DNA of 64,000 bases from NCBI GenBank assembly GCA_036702865.1, contig DATNQD010000027.1, forward strand, positions 310,001-374,000, given 5' to 3'. Both the position numbers and the translations under genes were made by a program. The DNA is from Trichocoleus sp. GTDB lineage: Bacteria > Cyanobacteriota > Cyanobacteriia > Elainellales > Elainellaceae. This document shows, in pieces, positions 8,128 to 17,283 of this stretch. Every line of letters begins with the position of its first letter. The stretch's first letter is position 1. The notes below the pieces were generated by a model. It had not been told where the DNA came from and did not search any database. It worked only from the letters and a program-made list of their open reading frames with translations.

Positions 8128-8493
8128 TCACTCTCGCAGTTTTATCAGCACTTCAAAAACAATTTGAAAGCTTAGAACGAGTAGAGGAAAGGCGATCCCC
8201 AATAATCCTGCCCAGCTTAAAAAACGAACTCCTAGCGTTAGCCATTTGCTTTTTGATGGATTGTCAAACTTGATCGAGTAGGACTGTGCGAGTTGAGTTG
8301 CGCTCGCCAGTAAACAGGCTCCACCCACACCCAGCGGTAGACTAATGAGGAACAGCATTTGGGGTGTGAAATTAACCGTTTCTAAGCGCAGGGCAGCAAC
8401 AACAGCGAAGCAGATCACTTCTAGAACTAGCCAGATGCCAAGACAGACAAAGAAATCTCTCTTTGCGGCAGAATTTAGAAAAAATCGCCTCAT
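8128..8493 (-). CDS. Membrane protein of unknown function
   Basis: A 121-aa protein with a basic start (MRRFFLNSAAKRDF) and three hydrophobic segments, roughly residues 15-35, 44-65 and 87-113 (LSWAGLLGIAFPLLVLSFQIVFEVLI). There are no motifs I can name. The open frame extends to a TTG at 8517; the ATG at 8493 behind GGAA is preferred because it begins at the natural positive-inside N-terminus. It is convergent with the MBL-fold gene. Confidence 0.6.
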   Translation of the reverse strand: MRRFFLNSAAKRDFFVCLGIWLVLEVICFAVVAALRLETVNFTPQMLFLISLPLGVGGACLLASATQLAQSYSIKFDNPSKSKWLTLGVRFLSWAGLLGIAFPLLVLSFQIVFEVLIKLRE

Positions 8494-8769
8494 TGCGTTT
8501 CCAAAGTAGGGGCACAAGCAATGTATCTCAATTTAATTCACTTGCTTGCTCCTGTTAAGTAAACTTTAGTGTCCTTTCCGTCCAGATTTTGGTCTGCCTC
8601 TGTTAGCCTGCATAAATAAGATTTATTCCACGTGATATTGAGTTGCAGTGAGTTATAGACCTGTGTCATCAGTGTTTGGTGTGCGGGTTAAGTAAATGTT
8701 TGCTGAATCTCTGAAGCTCTAAGAAGCGCTTCCTTTAAGAAAAAAAATTGCGACCTGACTAGTTGAACT

Positions 8770-9084
8770 ATGAGGCATTATTGCTACACCTGGATTGAAG
8801 ACTGGTGCAAAGAAAATGGTTGGACTGATCTCTTTGTGGTAGAGCGCGACCAATATTGGGCGTTCCCGCCTTGTGCTGTTCTTCCCTTGCCCATTCCTGA
8901 TCAAACATTACGATCGATTAAACAGCAGCGCGGACTGAGTGTAGATGAGAAGCGGTGGTGCTTTGCAGCGATTGGCGTTACTGTTGCCGCTTCCCTTGCC
9001 AGCTATTTCTTGCAGTCTCCCATGCCCCTTGTTGCTGCCTTTGCCTTTTCTGCTATGACAGTTGCTCAGATGGAAGAAGACTAG
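8770..9084 (+). CDS. Conserved-looking small protein with C-terminal hydrophobic hairpin
   Basis: 104 residues. The N-terminal half is aromatic-rich and reads like a conserved cyanobacterial motif: MRHYCYTWIEDWCKENGWTD and YWAFPPCAVLPLPIP. The C-terminal half holds two closely spaced hydrophobic segments (about residues 64-80 and 83-100), likely a two-helix membrane hairpin. I recall similar proteins annotated only as hypothetical in cyanobacteria. It lies convergent with the response regulator gene. No function is proposed. Confidence 0.65.
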   Translation: MRHYCYTWIEDWCKENGWTDLFVVERDQYWAFPPCAVLPLPIPDQTLRSIKQQRGLSVDEKRWCFAAIGVTVAASLASYFLQSPMPLVAAFAFSAMTVAQMEED

Positions 9085-9104
9085 AAGCGATCGAGGTTGA
9101 TAGC

Positions 9105-9728
9105 CTACTTCATTCGCTGCCGAATAAAAGTCATGATCTGCGTGACCTGCCGTTTCATTGCGTCAAACTCCGCCTTTAGCTTGGCGTTCTCTTCCTGAAG
9201 TAACTTCACTTCTGCAGTGAGAGCATGAATCAAGTGCTCCCCATTTTGTTCAGCAGGCTGATGAAGTTGGGTTGGGCTTGCTGGCTTTGCTGTGGGAGTT
9301 GTTGTGGCGGGTGCAGCATGGCTTGCAGGGCTTTGAGGAGTGGGTTGCCGCCCTTTCGCCTTTGTCATGGCAGATCGAATTGCCTTAAGGAGAAGGGGCT
9401 GCTCAAAAGGCTTGCTGATGAACTCGAAGTACTCAAAGAGTTCGGGAACTGTTTGCTCGACCTCTTCCCGCCGACCTGACATCATCACAACCGGAATACT
9501 TTGCAGTTTGGGGCTGGTTTGCAATTCTCGGACGACTTCCCAGCCGTTGAGGCGAGGCATAAAAAAATCAATGAGGAGCAGTGAGGGAGGTTCTTGGTGC
9601 AGTATTTCCAGCCCTTCGACGCCATCGCCTGCCTCTAAAACCTCAAAATTGCCCTTTGGCAACATATCCTTAACCTGCATTCGGATAACCTTGCTGTCAT
9701 CCACAATCAACACTTTTTGGCTTGCCAT
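9105..9728 (-). CDS. Single-domain response regulator with C-terminal coiled coil
   Basis: 207 aa. Residues 5-120 form a receiver domain: acidic pair D10-D11, phospho-acceptor D54 in LLIDFFMPR, a Ser in MMSGR and the conserved Lys in FISKPFEQP. A Pro/Thr/Ala-rich linker (about 124-158) follows, then a heptad-like coiled coil (LTAEVKLLQEENAKLKAEFDAMKRQV). There is no DNA-binding or enzymatic output domain, so it likely acts through protein contacts or dimerisation. No cognate histidine kinase is adjacent. The frame opens upstream to 9806, but the ATG at 9728 (MASQKVLIVDDS) is the natural domain start. Confidence 0.86.
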   Translation of the reverse strand: MASQKVLIVDDSKVIRMQVKDMLPKGNFEVLEAGDGVEGLEILHQEPPSLLLIDFFMPRLNGWEVVRELQTSPKLQSIPVVMMSGRREEVEQTVPELFEYFEFISKPFEQPLLLKAIRSAMTKAKGRQPTPQSPASHAAPATTTPTAKPASPTQLHQPAEQNGEHLIHALTAEVKLLQEENAKLKAEFDAMKRQVTQIMTFIRQRMK

Positions 9729-10656
9729 ACGAGATGTCCCTTGCGACAGAAGCGATCGACAAGGCAGCCCAGAATCCTTTGTGAAGGAAGCGATCGTGTC
9801 TGCCAATGTCAGAGTTAGATATCAGAGTCAGAGTCAGAGCCTGCCCGCTGCTTGTGAGTTGGTTACTCAGAGCAGATAGCTCAACATAGCTAAATTAGAG
9901 GGATAGTCTGCATCCGTAATTTTACTTATCTTGTCTAATTGCTAGGTGTTTGATTTTTGGATGAATAGGAGTAGTGTACTGACAAAATCGGCTGCTGCAA
10001 AGTTTCCTTAAAGCAGTTTCATCCTGGGGAAAGGCAGGAAAAATTTTCTTCGTTAAGGATTTGTCAACTAATTCTGATCTCACCACCCAGGTTGAGAAGA
10101 TTTTGTAAAAGAAATTTCTAAAGAATTCTCCGTAAATTTGACGAGTCTACTGGCTTTAAGGATCCTGAAAGCTGTAGATTCTTCTAGGCTTTTACGTAGT
10201 TTTTATATTATCAAGCAATTTATTTATCCTGTCTTTATAGCTTACCGATAGAGTTCTTGTTAATCTCTCTGTAGGTTAGATTTTCGGCGGTGCGGGTTTT
10301 AGGTATGTACTGAGGAACTTTACATCAACCTTCATATCTGTGCCATTCGCATTCTACAAATGTTGATCAAAGTCAAGATTCATTTGAATATTCCTACTGC
10401 TTTTGTTGATGGTAGCGATAGGGAAATGTTGAATTAATCACATTGGAAGGAACGTAGGATTTTCAAAGTTATTGCAAGAGGTTTCTTGATTGTTACTGTT
10501 GCAGCTAGCTGTGATGTAGCAAATTACTTGCTTCCTCTGGAAGGTTTGTAATCAGGTTGTTTGGCGTCGCTATCTCTTGTTTTTAGTGGTGTTCCTTATT
10601 GAGTCGAAATCTCGATTTATCAGCAGTCATTCTCTATTAGGGTCAGAGGTTTTTTC
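9729..10656. other. Long intergenic region upstream of the CDP-sugar cluster
   Basis: About 930 nt with no convincing gene on either strand. It is more AT-rich than its surroundings. Near 9824-9841 CAGAGT is repeated three times in tandem. I see no strong hairpin terminator, tRNA or riboswitch signature. It must hold the promoters of the divergent response regulator and of rfbF, and is long enough for an extended rfbF leader or a small RNA. Confidence 0.5.
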
Positions 10657-11430
10657 ATGAAAGCAGTCATTCTTGCAGGTGGCTTGGGTACTCGTTTAAG
10701 CGAAGAAACATCGATTAAACCAAAACCCATGGTTGAAATTGGAGGACAACCCATCCTCTGGCACATCATGAAAATTTATTCCGCTCATGGCATTAATGAC
10801 TTCATTATTTGCTGTGGGTACAAGGGATACGTGATTAAGGAATACTTTGCAAACTATTTTCTACGCATGTCCGATGTCACATTTGATATGCGCTTTAATC
10901 AAATGAATATTCATACCGGGAAAGCTGAACCCTGGCGCGTCACTTTGGTGGATACCGGTGAGAATACTCTCACTGGAGGACGCTTGAAGCGAGTTCAAGA
11001 GCACATCGGCAATGAAACTTTTTGCTTTACGTACGGCGATGGTGTTTGTGATATCAACGTCACTGAATTGATCAAGTTTCACAAAGAGCAGGGTTCATTG
11101 GGCACATTAACTGCTGTACAACCACCCGGCCGCTTTGGTGCCTTGGCTTTAGGAAAAGAACAAACCAAAATCACTCATTTTCAGGAGAAACCAGACGGGG
11201 ATGGAGCCTGGATTAACGGCGGCTACTTCGTCATGGAACCAGATGTGATTGACTACATTGCTGATGACTTTACCGTGTGGGAACAGGAGCCACTGAAAAA
11301 GTTAGCTGATAGTGAACAGCTCTCAGCCTACAAGCATGATGGCTTCTGGCAACCGATGGATACTTTACGCGACAAAAATTATCTAGAAGGGCTATGGCAG
11401 AGCGGCAAGGCTCCCTGGAAAGTGTGGTGA
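10657..11430 (+). CDS. rfbF: Glucose-1-phosphate cytidylyltransferase
   Basis: Makes CDP-glucose from CTP and glucose-1-phosphate, the entry step to CDP-linked deoxy or branched sugars. The nucleotidyltransferase signature [12 protein letters not shown] with [18 protein letters not shown] fills the N-terminus, and the RfbF-typical segments [29 protein letters not shown] and [17 protein letters not shown] follow. 257 aa is the family length. It is the first gene of a five-gene plus-strand cluster. The usual next enzyme, CDP-glucose 4,6-dehydratase (rfbG), is not adjacent, unless the SDR two genes downstream fills that step. Confidence 0.95.
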   Translation: MKAVILAGGLGTRLSEETSIKPKPMVEIGGQPILWHIMKIYSAHGINDFIICCGYKGYVIKEYFANYFLRMSDVTFDMRFNQMNIHTGKAEPWRVTLVDTGENTLTGGRLKRVQEHIGNETFCFTYGDGVCDINVTELIKFHKEQGSLGTLTAVQPPGRFGALALGKEQTKITHFQEKPDGDGAWINGGYFVMEPDVIDYIADDFTVWEQEPLKKLADSEQLSAYKHDGFWQPMDTLRDKNYLEGLWQSGKAPWKVW

Positions 11431-11508
11431 GCTGGAAAGGCGTTTGGCATATCAAGGTGCTGATTTCTCGAATGGTGGCGTCAGACAGAGTCAGTTAGGG
11501 GTTTACCA

Positions 11509-12717
11509 ATGTATGATTTTGCAGTTGTTGGTGGTGGAATTGTTGGGCTTTCGACGGCAATGGCTCTGGGAAAGCAGTATCCCAATTCCACAATCTTGCT
11601 ATTGGAAAAAGAGAGCCGCTGGGCATTTCATCAGACAGGCAATAATAGCGGCGTAATTCACTCTGGAGTTTACTATAAACCGGGCAGTTTCAAGGCAAAA
11701 TTCTGCCGGGAAGGGGCGCGATCGATGGTGGAGTTTTGTCAGGAACATGACATTCCCCACGAAGTTTGCGGCAAGGTGATCATTGCCACCGAGGAAGCAG
11801 AACTGCCCCTCCTAGAAAACCTCTATCAGCGAGGCATCCAAAACGGCATTCAGGTTGCTCGCATTACCCCAGAAGAGGTGCGTGAAACAGAACCGCATGT
11901 CAACTGCATTGCTGGAGTTCGCGTTTTCTCAACGGGAATTGCTGACTATAAAAAGGTCTGCCAGAAATATGCAGAATTGGTGCAGGAACAGGGGGGCGAC
12001 CTGCGGCTGAATACGCGGGTAGAAAAAATTGAATCAACGACAAACGGGCATGTTCTTGAAACGACACAGGGCAGATTTGCCGCTCGATTTCTAATCAACT
12101 GTGCCGGGTTGCAGAGCGATCGGGTAGCAAAAATGGGTGGAGCCGACCCACAAGCGAAGATTGTGCCTTTTCGGGGGGAGTATTACGAGCTTGTGCCTGA
12201 AAGACGGCACCTGGTCAAAACTCTGATTTATCCAGTGCCCAATCCAGCGTTCCCCTTCCTGGGTGTCCATTTCACCAAAATGATTGATGGCAGCGTTCAT
12301 GCGGGTCCAAATGCAGTCTTGAGCCTGAAACGAGAGGGCTATAAAAAAACTGATTTTGACCTGAAAGACTTTGCCGAAGTCATGACATTCCCTGGCTTTT
12401 GGAAACTGGCAGCAAAACATGCAGATGAAGGCATGAAGGAAGTGATTCGATCGTTTAGCAAGGCGGCTTTTGTTCGCAGCTTGCAGCGACTGATTCCTGA
12501 AGTGCAGGCAGAAGATCTGGTGCCAACCCATGCTGGAGTCCGGGCACAAGCACTGATGAATGACGGCAAACTGGTGGATGACTTTTTGATCATTCCTGGT
12601 GTCAACGCGGTTCACATTTGCAATGCGCCTTCTCCTGCTGCAACGTCTTCTCTGGAAATTGGTAAGGCAGTAGCAGGACAGGTTCCGGCTCCTACAAGAG
12701 TAACAGTCGCGCTTTAA
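11509..12717 (+). CDS. lhgO: L-2-hydroxyglutarate oxidase-like FAD-dependent oxidoreductase
   Basis: A 402-aa flavoprotein of the DAO superfamily. The Rossmann FAD motif VVGGGIVGLSTA is at residues 6-17, followed by LLEKE and the LhgO-like TGNNSGVIHSGVYYKPGSFKAKFC, then FSTGIADYKKVC, NCAGLQSD and a C-terminal GVRAQAL with a second flavin-contact region. In E. coli LhgO oxidises L-2-hydroxyglutarate to 2-oxoglutarate and feeds the quinone pool. Here it lies between sugar-nucleotide genes with 78- and 117-nt gaps, so the true substrate may be a hydroxy acid or sugar acid of that pathway. The family assignment is firm; the substrate is not. Confidence 0.85.
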   Translation: MYDFAVVGGGIVGLSTAMALGKQYPNSTILLLEKESRWAFHQTGNNSGVIHSGVYYKPGSFKAKFCREGARSMVEFCQEHDIPHEVCGKVIIATEEAELPLLENLYQRGIQNGIQVARITPEEVRETEPHVNCIAGVRVFSTGIADYKKVCQKYAELVQEQGGDLRLNTRVEKIESTTNGHVLETTQGRFAARFLINCAGLQSDRVAKMGGADPQAKIVPFRGEYYELVPERRHLVKTLIYPVPNPAFPFLGVHFTKMIDGSVHAGPNAVLSLKREGYKKTDFDLKDFAEVMTFPGFWKLAAKHADEGMKEVIRSFSKAAFVRSLQRLIPEVQAEDLVPTHAGVRAQALMNDGKLVDDFLIIPGVNAVHICNAPSPAATSSLEIGKAVAGQVPAPTRVTVAL

Positions 12718-12834
12718 GCCCTGGACATTCAGGTTCTGGTTTCAGTTCTGGTGGTTCCAGCCAGTCTGAGGCGATCGATGTTGTTCGTCAAAACTCGAAA
12801 TTCTCACTCAACTCACAGATTTTAGGACAAGTTC

Positions 12835-13860
12835 ATGAAAGTATTCGTCACTGGTACTGAAGGGTATCTGGGCTGTTTGCTGGCTCCCATGTTGCTCGAA
12901 CGGGGTCACGAAGTTATTGCGGTCGATACTGGATTTTATAAAACAGGCTGGTTGTACAACGGCACAGCTTCGACTGCCAAAACGCTCACCAAAGATATCC
13001 GCCATATCACCCTGGAAGATTTACAGGGCGTGGATGCGATCATTCACATGGCAGAACTGTCGAATGATCCAACCGGACAGCTTTCGCCCACCATTACCTA
13101 TGACATCAATCACAAGGGGTCAGTGCGGCTGGCAGAACTGGCGAAACAAGCAGGCGTGCGGCGGTTTGTTTACATGTCTTCCTGTAGCGTCTATGGGGTT
13201 GCGACTGAAGGCGATGTGACAGAAGAATCGCCCGTCAATCCGCAAACTGCCTACGCCGAATGCAAAACCATGGTTGAGCGCGACGTGAAGCCGATGGCGG
13301 ATGACGATTTCTCGCCCACCTTTATGCGGAATGCAACGGCGTTTGGGGCTTCCCCTCGGATGCGGTTTGACATCGTGCTGAACAACCTGTCAGGGCTTGC
13401 CTGGACAACAAATCAAATCAAAATGACCAGTGATGGCACTCCCTGGCGACCCCTAGTTCATGCACTAGATATTGCCAAAGCTCTGGTCTGCACGATCGAA
13501 GCGCCACGAGACATGGTGCATAATCAGGTCTTCAACGTGGGGGATACGGCGAATAACTATCGCGTTAAAGAAGTCGCTGAAATCATCGCAGATGTCTTCC
13601 CGGGTTGTGAGTTGAGCTTTGGTACACAGGGCGCAGACAACCGCAGCTATCGTGTGTCGTTTGAGAAGATCAATACCCAACTGCCGGGTTTCAAGTGCGA
13701 TTGGGATGCGCGTCGGGGTGCAGAGCAACTTTACAAGCTGTTCTCTCAAATTGATATGACGCAAGAAATGTTTGAGTCTCGCGGCTTTACCCGTTTGAAG
13801 CAGTTGGAATATCTGATTCGGACTCAGCAAATCGACCAGGACTTTTTCTGGGTGAAGTAG
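12835..13860 (+). CDS. NAD-dependent epimerase/dehydratase (extended SDR)
   Basis: 341 aa. The NAD-binding TGTEGYLG is at residues 6-13 and VIAVDTGFY marks the end of beta-2. Catalytic residues sit in SSCSVYG and the Y-x3-K motif YAECK. The C-terminal half holds the substrate-binding region with RNATAFG and WRPLVHALDIAKAL, common in nucleotide-sugar epimerases and dehydratases. It belongs to the rfbF cluster and could act on CDP-glucose or a product of it. Its sequence does not let me choose between 4,6-dehydratase, epimerase and reductase. Confidence 0.86.
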   Translation: MKVFVTGTEGYLGCLLAPMLLERGHEVIAVDTGFYKTGWLYNGTASTAKTLTKDIRHITLEDLQGVDAIIHMAELSNDPTGQLSPTITYDINHKGSVRLAELAKQAGVRRFVYMSSCSVYGVATEGDVTEESPVNPQTAYAECKTMVERDVKPMADDDFSPTFMRNATAFGASPRMRFDIVLNNLSGLAWTTNQIKMTSDGTPWRPLVHALDIAKALVCTIEAPRDMVHNQVFNVGDTANNYRVKEVAEIIADVFPGCELSFGTQGADNRSYRVSFEKINTQLPGFKCDWDARRGAEQLYKLFSQIDMTQEMFESRGFTRLKQLEYLIRTQQIDQDFFWVK

Positions 13861-13910
13861 GTCTGACGAAAACAACGATCGACGAATGATGGCAGGAGCG
13901 TAGAACCAAC

Positions 13911-14456
13911 ATGATTTTTACTGAAACTAAGCTAAAAGGCGCATTCATTATTGACCTGGAACTGCGAGGGGACAATCGCGGCGCATTTGCCCGTACCTTC
14001 TGCGCCAAAGAGTTTGAAGAACATGGGCTAAAGCCAACCGTTGCTCAGTGCAACCTGTCTTTCAATTACAAAGCTGGAACCCTACGCGGAATGCACTATC
14101 AAGTTTCTCCAGCGGCTGAAACGAAGCTGGTTCGGTGCACTAAAGGGGCAATTTATGACGTCATTATTGATTTGCGTCCCGACTCGCCCACCTACATGCA
14201 GCACATTGGAGTCGAACTGACGGCAGACAACCGGCGAGCCTTATATGTCCCGGAGCTGTTTGCTCATGGCTATCAAGCACTGACGGATGATGCGGAAGTC
14301 GTTTATCAGGTGGGTGAATTTTATACTCCCGGATACGAGCGAGGCATTCGCTATGACGACCCTGCCTTCAACATTGAGTGGCCCATTCCAGTGACAGTTA
14401 TTTCAGACAAGGATGCTGCCTGGACAAGATTTGAGGCAGTTCTGGCGCAGGTTTAG
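13911..14456 (+). CDS. dTDP-4-dehydrorhamnose 3,5-epimerase (RmlC) family protein
   Basis: A 181-aa cupin of the RmlC family: FIIDLELRGDNRGAFARTF at the N-terminus, the catalytic H62 in LRGMHYQ, KLVRCTKGAIYDVIIDLR, and the lid region FAHGYQALTDDAEVVYQVGEFYTPGYERGIRYDDP. RmlC enzymes invert C3 and/or C5 of 4-keto nucleotide sugars. No rmlA, rmlB or rmlD is present here, so the likely substrate is a CDP-4-keto sugar from this cluster rather than dTDP-4-keto-rhamnose. It lies 50 nt after the SDR gene. Confidence 0.9.
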   Translation: MIFTETKLKGAFIIDLELRGDNRGAFARTFCAKEFEEHGLKPTVAQCNLSFNYKAGTLRGMHYQVSPAAETKLVRCTKGAIYDVIIDLRPDSPTYMQHIGVELTADNRRALYVPELFAHGYQALTDDAEVVYQVGEFYTPGYERGIRYDDPAFNIEWPIPVTVISDKDAAWTRFEAVLAQV

Positions 14457-14515
14457 TCTGTTGCAATCTGTTGCAAATTGCATTTGTTCATGCTGACTCA
14501 TTAGGAGCAATCATT

Positions 14516-15832
14516 ATGTTTATTGTCGATACTGCACTAAAAGCAAGAGCTGAGGCAGGAAATCCGGTTCGGGTTGGCATGATTGGCGCAGGCTTCATGG
14601 GACGGGGCATCGCGAATCAAATTGCGAATTCTGTACCTGGAATGGAATTAGTTGCCATCTTCAACCGCAGAATTGAGGGAGCGATTCGGGCATACAATGA
14701 AGCCGGAATTGAAGAGACCCAGGTTGTTAAGACGGTTGCTGATCTGGAAGACTCGATCGCTCAAGGCAAATATGCCGTTACAGATGACCCAATGCTGCTG
14801 GCGCGTGCAGAGGGAATTGATGCCTTGATCGAAGTGACAGGGACGATCGAATTTTCAGTTCATGTGGTGCTAGAGGCATTCGCCCACCAGAAGCATGTCA
14901 TTTTGATGAATGCAGAACTTGATGGAACGATCGGCTGTATTCTCAAAGTCTATGCCGACAAAGCAGGCGTCATTCTTTCGGCTTGCGATGGCGATCAGCC
15001 CGGCGTGGAGATGAACCTCTATCGCTTTGTTAAGAGTATTGGTCTCACACCGCTGCTCTGCGGCAACATCAAGGGTTTACAAGATCCCTACCGCAATCCT
15101 ACAACTCAAGCAGGGTTTGCTAAGCAGTGGGGACAGCAAGCGCACATGGTCACCAGCTTTGCGGACGGTACAAAAATTTCCTTCGAGCAGGCGATCGTTG
15201 CGAATGCAACCGGAATGACCGTTGCCAAGCGAGGAATGCTGGGCTACGACTACAGAGGTCACGTCGATGAGATGACCAAAATGTATGACGTAGACCAACT
15301 GAAAGAATTGGGCGGCATTGTTGATTATGTCGTTGGCGCAAAACCTGGTCCTGGCGTCTATGTGTTTGCAACGCATGATGACCCAAAGCAAAAGCACTAT
15401 CTAAACCTGTATAAGCTGGGCGAAGGTCCACTTTATAGCTTCTATACGCCCTATCATCTCTGCCACTTTGAAGTACCACTTTCAGTCGCGCGAGTCGTGC
15501 TATTTGGTGATGCAGTCATGGCTCCGCTAGGTGCGCCCCAAGTAGATGTAGTGACAACTGCCAAGATCGACCTGAAAGCGGGTGAAACCCTGGATGGTAT
15601 TGGCTATTACATGACCTACGGACAGTGCGAGCGATCGGACATCACGCAATCACAGCGCTTGTTACCGATGGGCTTGGCAGAAGGTTGCCGCCTAAAGCGC
15701 GATATTTCCCGCGATCAGGTGCTCACCTACGATGATGTGGAACTGCCTGAAGGTCGTTTAGCCGATCAGCTTCGAGCCGAGCAGGATGCTTATTTTGCAG
15801 TGCCAGCCGAGAAGGTAGCAGTCGCTGTTTAA
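14516..15832 (+). CDS. Homoserine-dehydrogenase-like oxidoreductase with C-terminal SAF domain
   Basis: 438 aa. An N-terminal Rossmann domain starts VRVGMIGAGFMGRGIANQI and continues through EVTGTIEFSVHVVLEAFAHQKHV, resembling the NAD(P) domain of homoserine dehydrogenases. The C-terminal 80 residues (KIDLKAGETLDGIG...RDISRDQVLTYDDVELPEG) look like a SAF domain, found in sialic acid synthases and altronate dehydratases. Proteins of this build often sit in surface-sugar clusters, with the reaction mostly undefined. The start is the ATG at 14516 behind TTAGGAG. Its stop overlaps the convergent rsmG stop by a few bases (TTTAAA). It is the last gene of the sugar cluster visible on this strand. 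Confidence 0.83.
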   Translation: MFIVDTALKARAEAGNPVRVGMIGAGFMGRGIANQIANSVPGMELVAIFNRRIEGAIRAYNEAGIEETQVVKTVADLEDSIAQGKYAVTDDPMLLARAEGIDALIEVTGTIEFSVHVVLEAFAHQKHVILMNAELDGTIGCILKVYADKAGVILSACDGDQPGVEMNLYRFVKSIGLTPLLCGNIKGLQDPYRNPTTQAGFAKQWGQQAHMVTSFADGTKISFEQAIVANATGMTVAKRGMLGYDYRGHVDEMTKMYDVDQLKELGGIVDYVVGAKPGPGVYVFATHDDPKQKHYLNLYKLGEGPLYSFYTPYHLCHFEVPLSVARVVLFGDAVMAPLGAPQVDVVTTAKIDLKAGETLDGIGYYMTYGQCERSDITQSQRLLPMGLAEGCRLKRDISRDQVLTYDDVELPEGRLADQLRAEQDAYFAVPAEKVAVAV

Positions 15833-16596
15833 AGCGGTCTTTGCACTGCCAGGCCAACGGAACGCGGAAATCGTGCTTCTGTTGGCTCAATTTTTTTAAG
15901 ATAAAGGCAATGTCTAACGCCGGCGGTCAGGGGTGTGGTAAAAGGTTCGATCGCCTCGATCACCCCACCTAGCTGCTGTAGCGCACCTTCTAGCCCGATC
16001 GCCTCTGCTTCCGTCCACTGTCCTCGATAGAGAACGGCAGTGCCTCCAATTTTCAGCAGCGGCAACGCATACTCAGCACAAACAGAAGCTGTGGCAACGG
16101 CTCGAATCAGTGCCAAATCATATTTCGCCCGATGATGCCGCTGTTGCCCTAGCACTTCAGCCCGATTCACCCAAGTCCTTGCATTGCTCAATTCCAGCGC
16201 AGTGAGCAGCGAATCGACAAAAGCTAATTTTTTGCGTGTTGAGTCTAGTAGCGTGACCTGCCAGTCTGGACGAACGATCGCCGCTGGAATTCCCGGAAAG
16301 CCGCCTCCTGTACCGATATCAATGATGCGCTGTGGCTCGTTCTCTTGAGGCTCATGCTCTTGGGGTTTTGTGAGCCAGGGTTTGATACCTCGCAGCGAGT
16401 CCCAGAGGTGCTTTTCCCAAAATTCTTGTGGTTCCGTAATCCGAGTCAAATTCAGTTGACGATTGCCCGCCAAAACCAACTCATACAGCCGTTGCAACTG
16501 AGCTTGCTGCTGTACGCTTGGCTGCCAGCCCATTGTCTCTTGCCACACTTCACTCATTTCGGGCAACTGAGACAGCCCGATCACCTCATCCCTCAT
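15829..16596 (-). CDS. rsmG: 16S rRNA (guanine-527-N7)-methyltransferase RsmG
   Basis: Methylates N7 of G527 in 16S rRNA using S-adenosylmethionine. The SAM motif DIGTGGGFPGIP, the following VTLLDSTRKKLAFVD, and WVNRAEVLG and LIRAVATA match RsmG. At 255 aa it has a slightly extended Pro/Glu-rich loop before the SAM motif (KPQEHEPQENEPQ). The ATG at 16596 lies 3 nt after the stop of the ABC ATPase gene, and the ribosome site AGGAG is inside the end of that gene, so the two are very likely translationally coupled. Confidence 0.94.
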   Translation of the reverse strand: MRDEVIGLSQLPEMSEVWQETMGWQPSVQQQAQLQRLYELVLAGNRQLNLTRITEPQEFWEKHLWDSLRGIKPWLTKPQEHEPQENEPQRIIDIGTGGGFPGIPAAIVRPDWQVTLLDSTRKKLAFVDSLLTALELSNARTWVNRAEVLGQQRHHRAKYDLALIRAVATASVCAEYALPLLKIGGTAVLYRGQWTEAEAIGLEGALQQLGGVIEAIEPFTTPLTAGVRHCLYLKKIEPTEARFPRSVGLAVQRPL

Positions 16597-16599
16597 CCC

Positions 16600-17283
16600 T
16601 TACTCCTCATTCCTTATTCCCACTCCTGTCCCCTGCTGCGCCAGTAATGCCGCTGGATCAGAAGTTGCCAACTCACCATGCTCTAACGTCCAGCAGCGAT
16701 CGGCAATACCTGCCATTTCCCCAGGTTCGTGCGAGACGATCAGCAGACTCCACTCTTTTTTAAGCTCTCCCAGCAATGTGATGAGTTGGCGGCGCATTGA
16801 CCAATCTAACCCAGCAGTGGGTTCGTCCAACAAAAGCAAATAAGGCTGACGAATGAGCTGTACCGCTAATGCTAAACGTCGCTGCTGTCCACCGCTTAAA
16901 GACCGGGGAGAGGTTTGCAGCGATAAATGTCCTAGCCCAACAGATGCTAACGCTTTGTCGATCCGCTCCTTGCCTAATTCTGGATGTCCAAGTCGTAGTT
17001 CTTCCAGGATGGTATGCCCGCAAAAATGACGCTCTGGGAACTGAAACACGATGCCGCCTAGCTGCTGTAGCTGGTCGGGAGTTAGCTCCTGCTCTCGCCA
17101 CAAAATTTTGCCCGCTGTCTTTTGGGCTAAGCCTGCCAAAATCTCAAGCAAGGTACTTTTACCAGAGCCACTCGGACCCACAATTAACCCCATTTGCTGC
17201 GGCGCAAGCTCCAGGTTAATTGACTTCAAAATGGGAGTTGGGGTGGCAGCTGGATGATAGGTTAAGTTTCTAAGATAGAGCAT
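16600..17283 (-). CDS. ABC transporter ATP-binding protein (ECF/CbiO-like)
   Basis: 227 aa with a complete nucleotide-binding domain: Walker A GPSGSGKST at 36-44, Q-loop at FQFPERHF, signature LSGGQQRR, Walker B LLLLDEPT and switch His in IVSHEP. The FPERHFCG segment is like the Q-loop of energy-coupling-factor or CbiO ATPases and plant ABCI10/11 homologues. No membrane subunit is adjacent. It is upstream of and coupled to rsmG. The transported compound cannot be inferred. Confidence 0.88.
   Translation of the reverse strand: MLYLRNLTYHPAATPTPILKSINLELAPQQMGLIVGPSGSGKSTLLEILAGLAQKTAGKILWREQELTPDQLQQLGGIVFQFPERHFCGHTILEELRLGHPELGKERIDKALASVGLGHLSLQTSPRSLSGGQQRRLALAVQLIRQPYLLLLDEPTAGLDWSMRRQLITLLGELKKEWSLLIVSHEPGEMAGIADRCWTLEHGELATSDPAALLAQQGTGVGIRNEE

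Noticed and set aside
12091-12615. 174-codon minus-strand ORF inside lhgO
   Set aside because: The sense strand has clear FAD-enzyme motifs, while the antisense ORF shows no domain.
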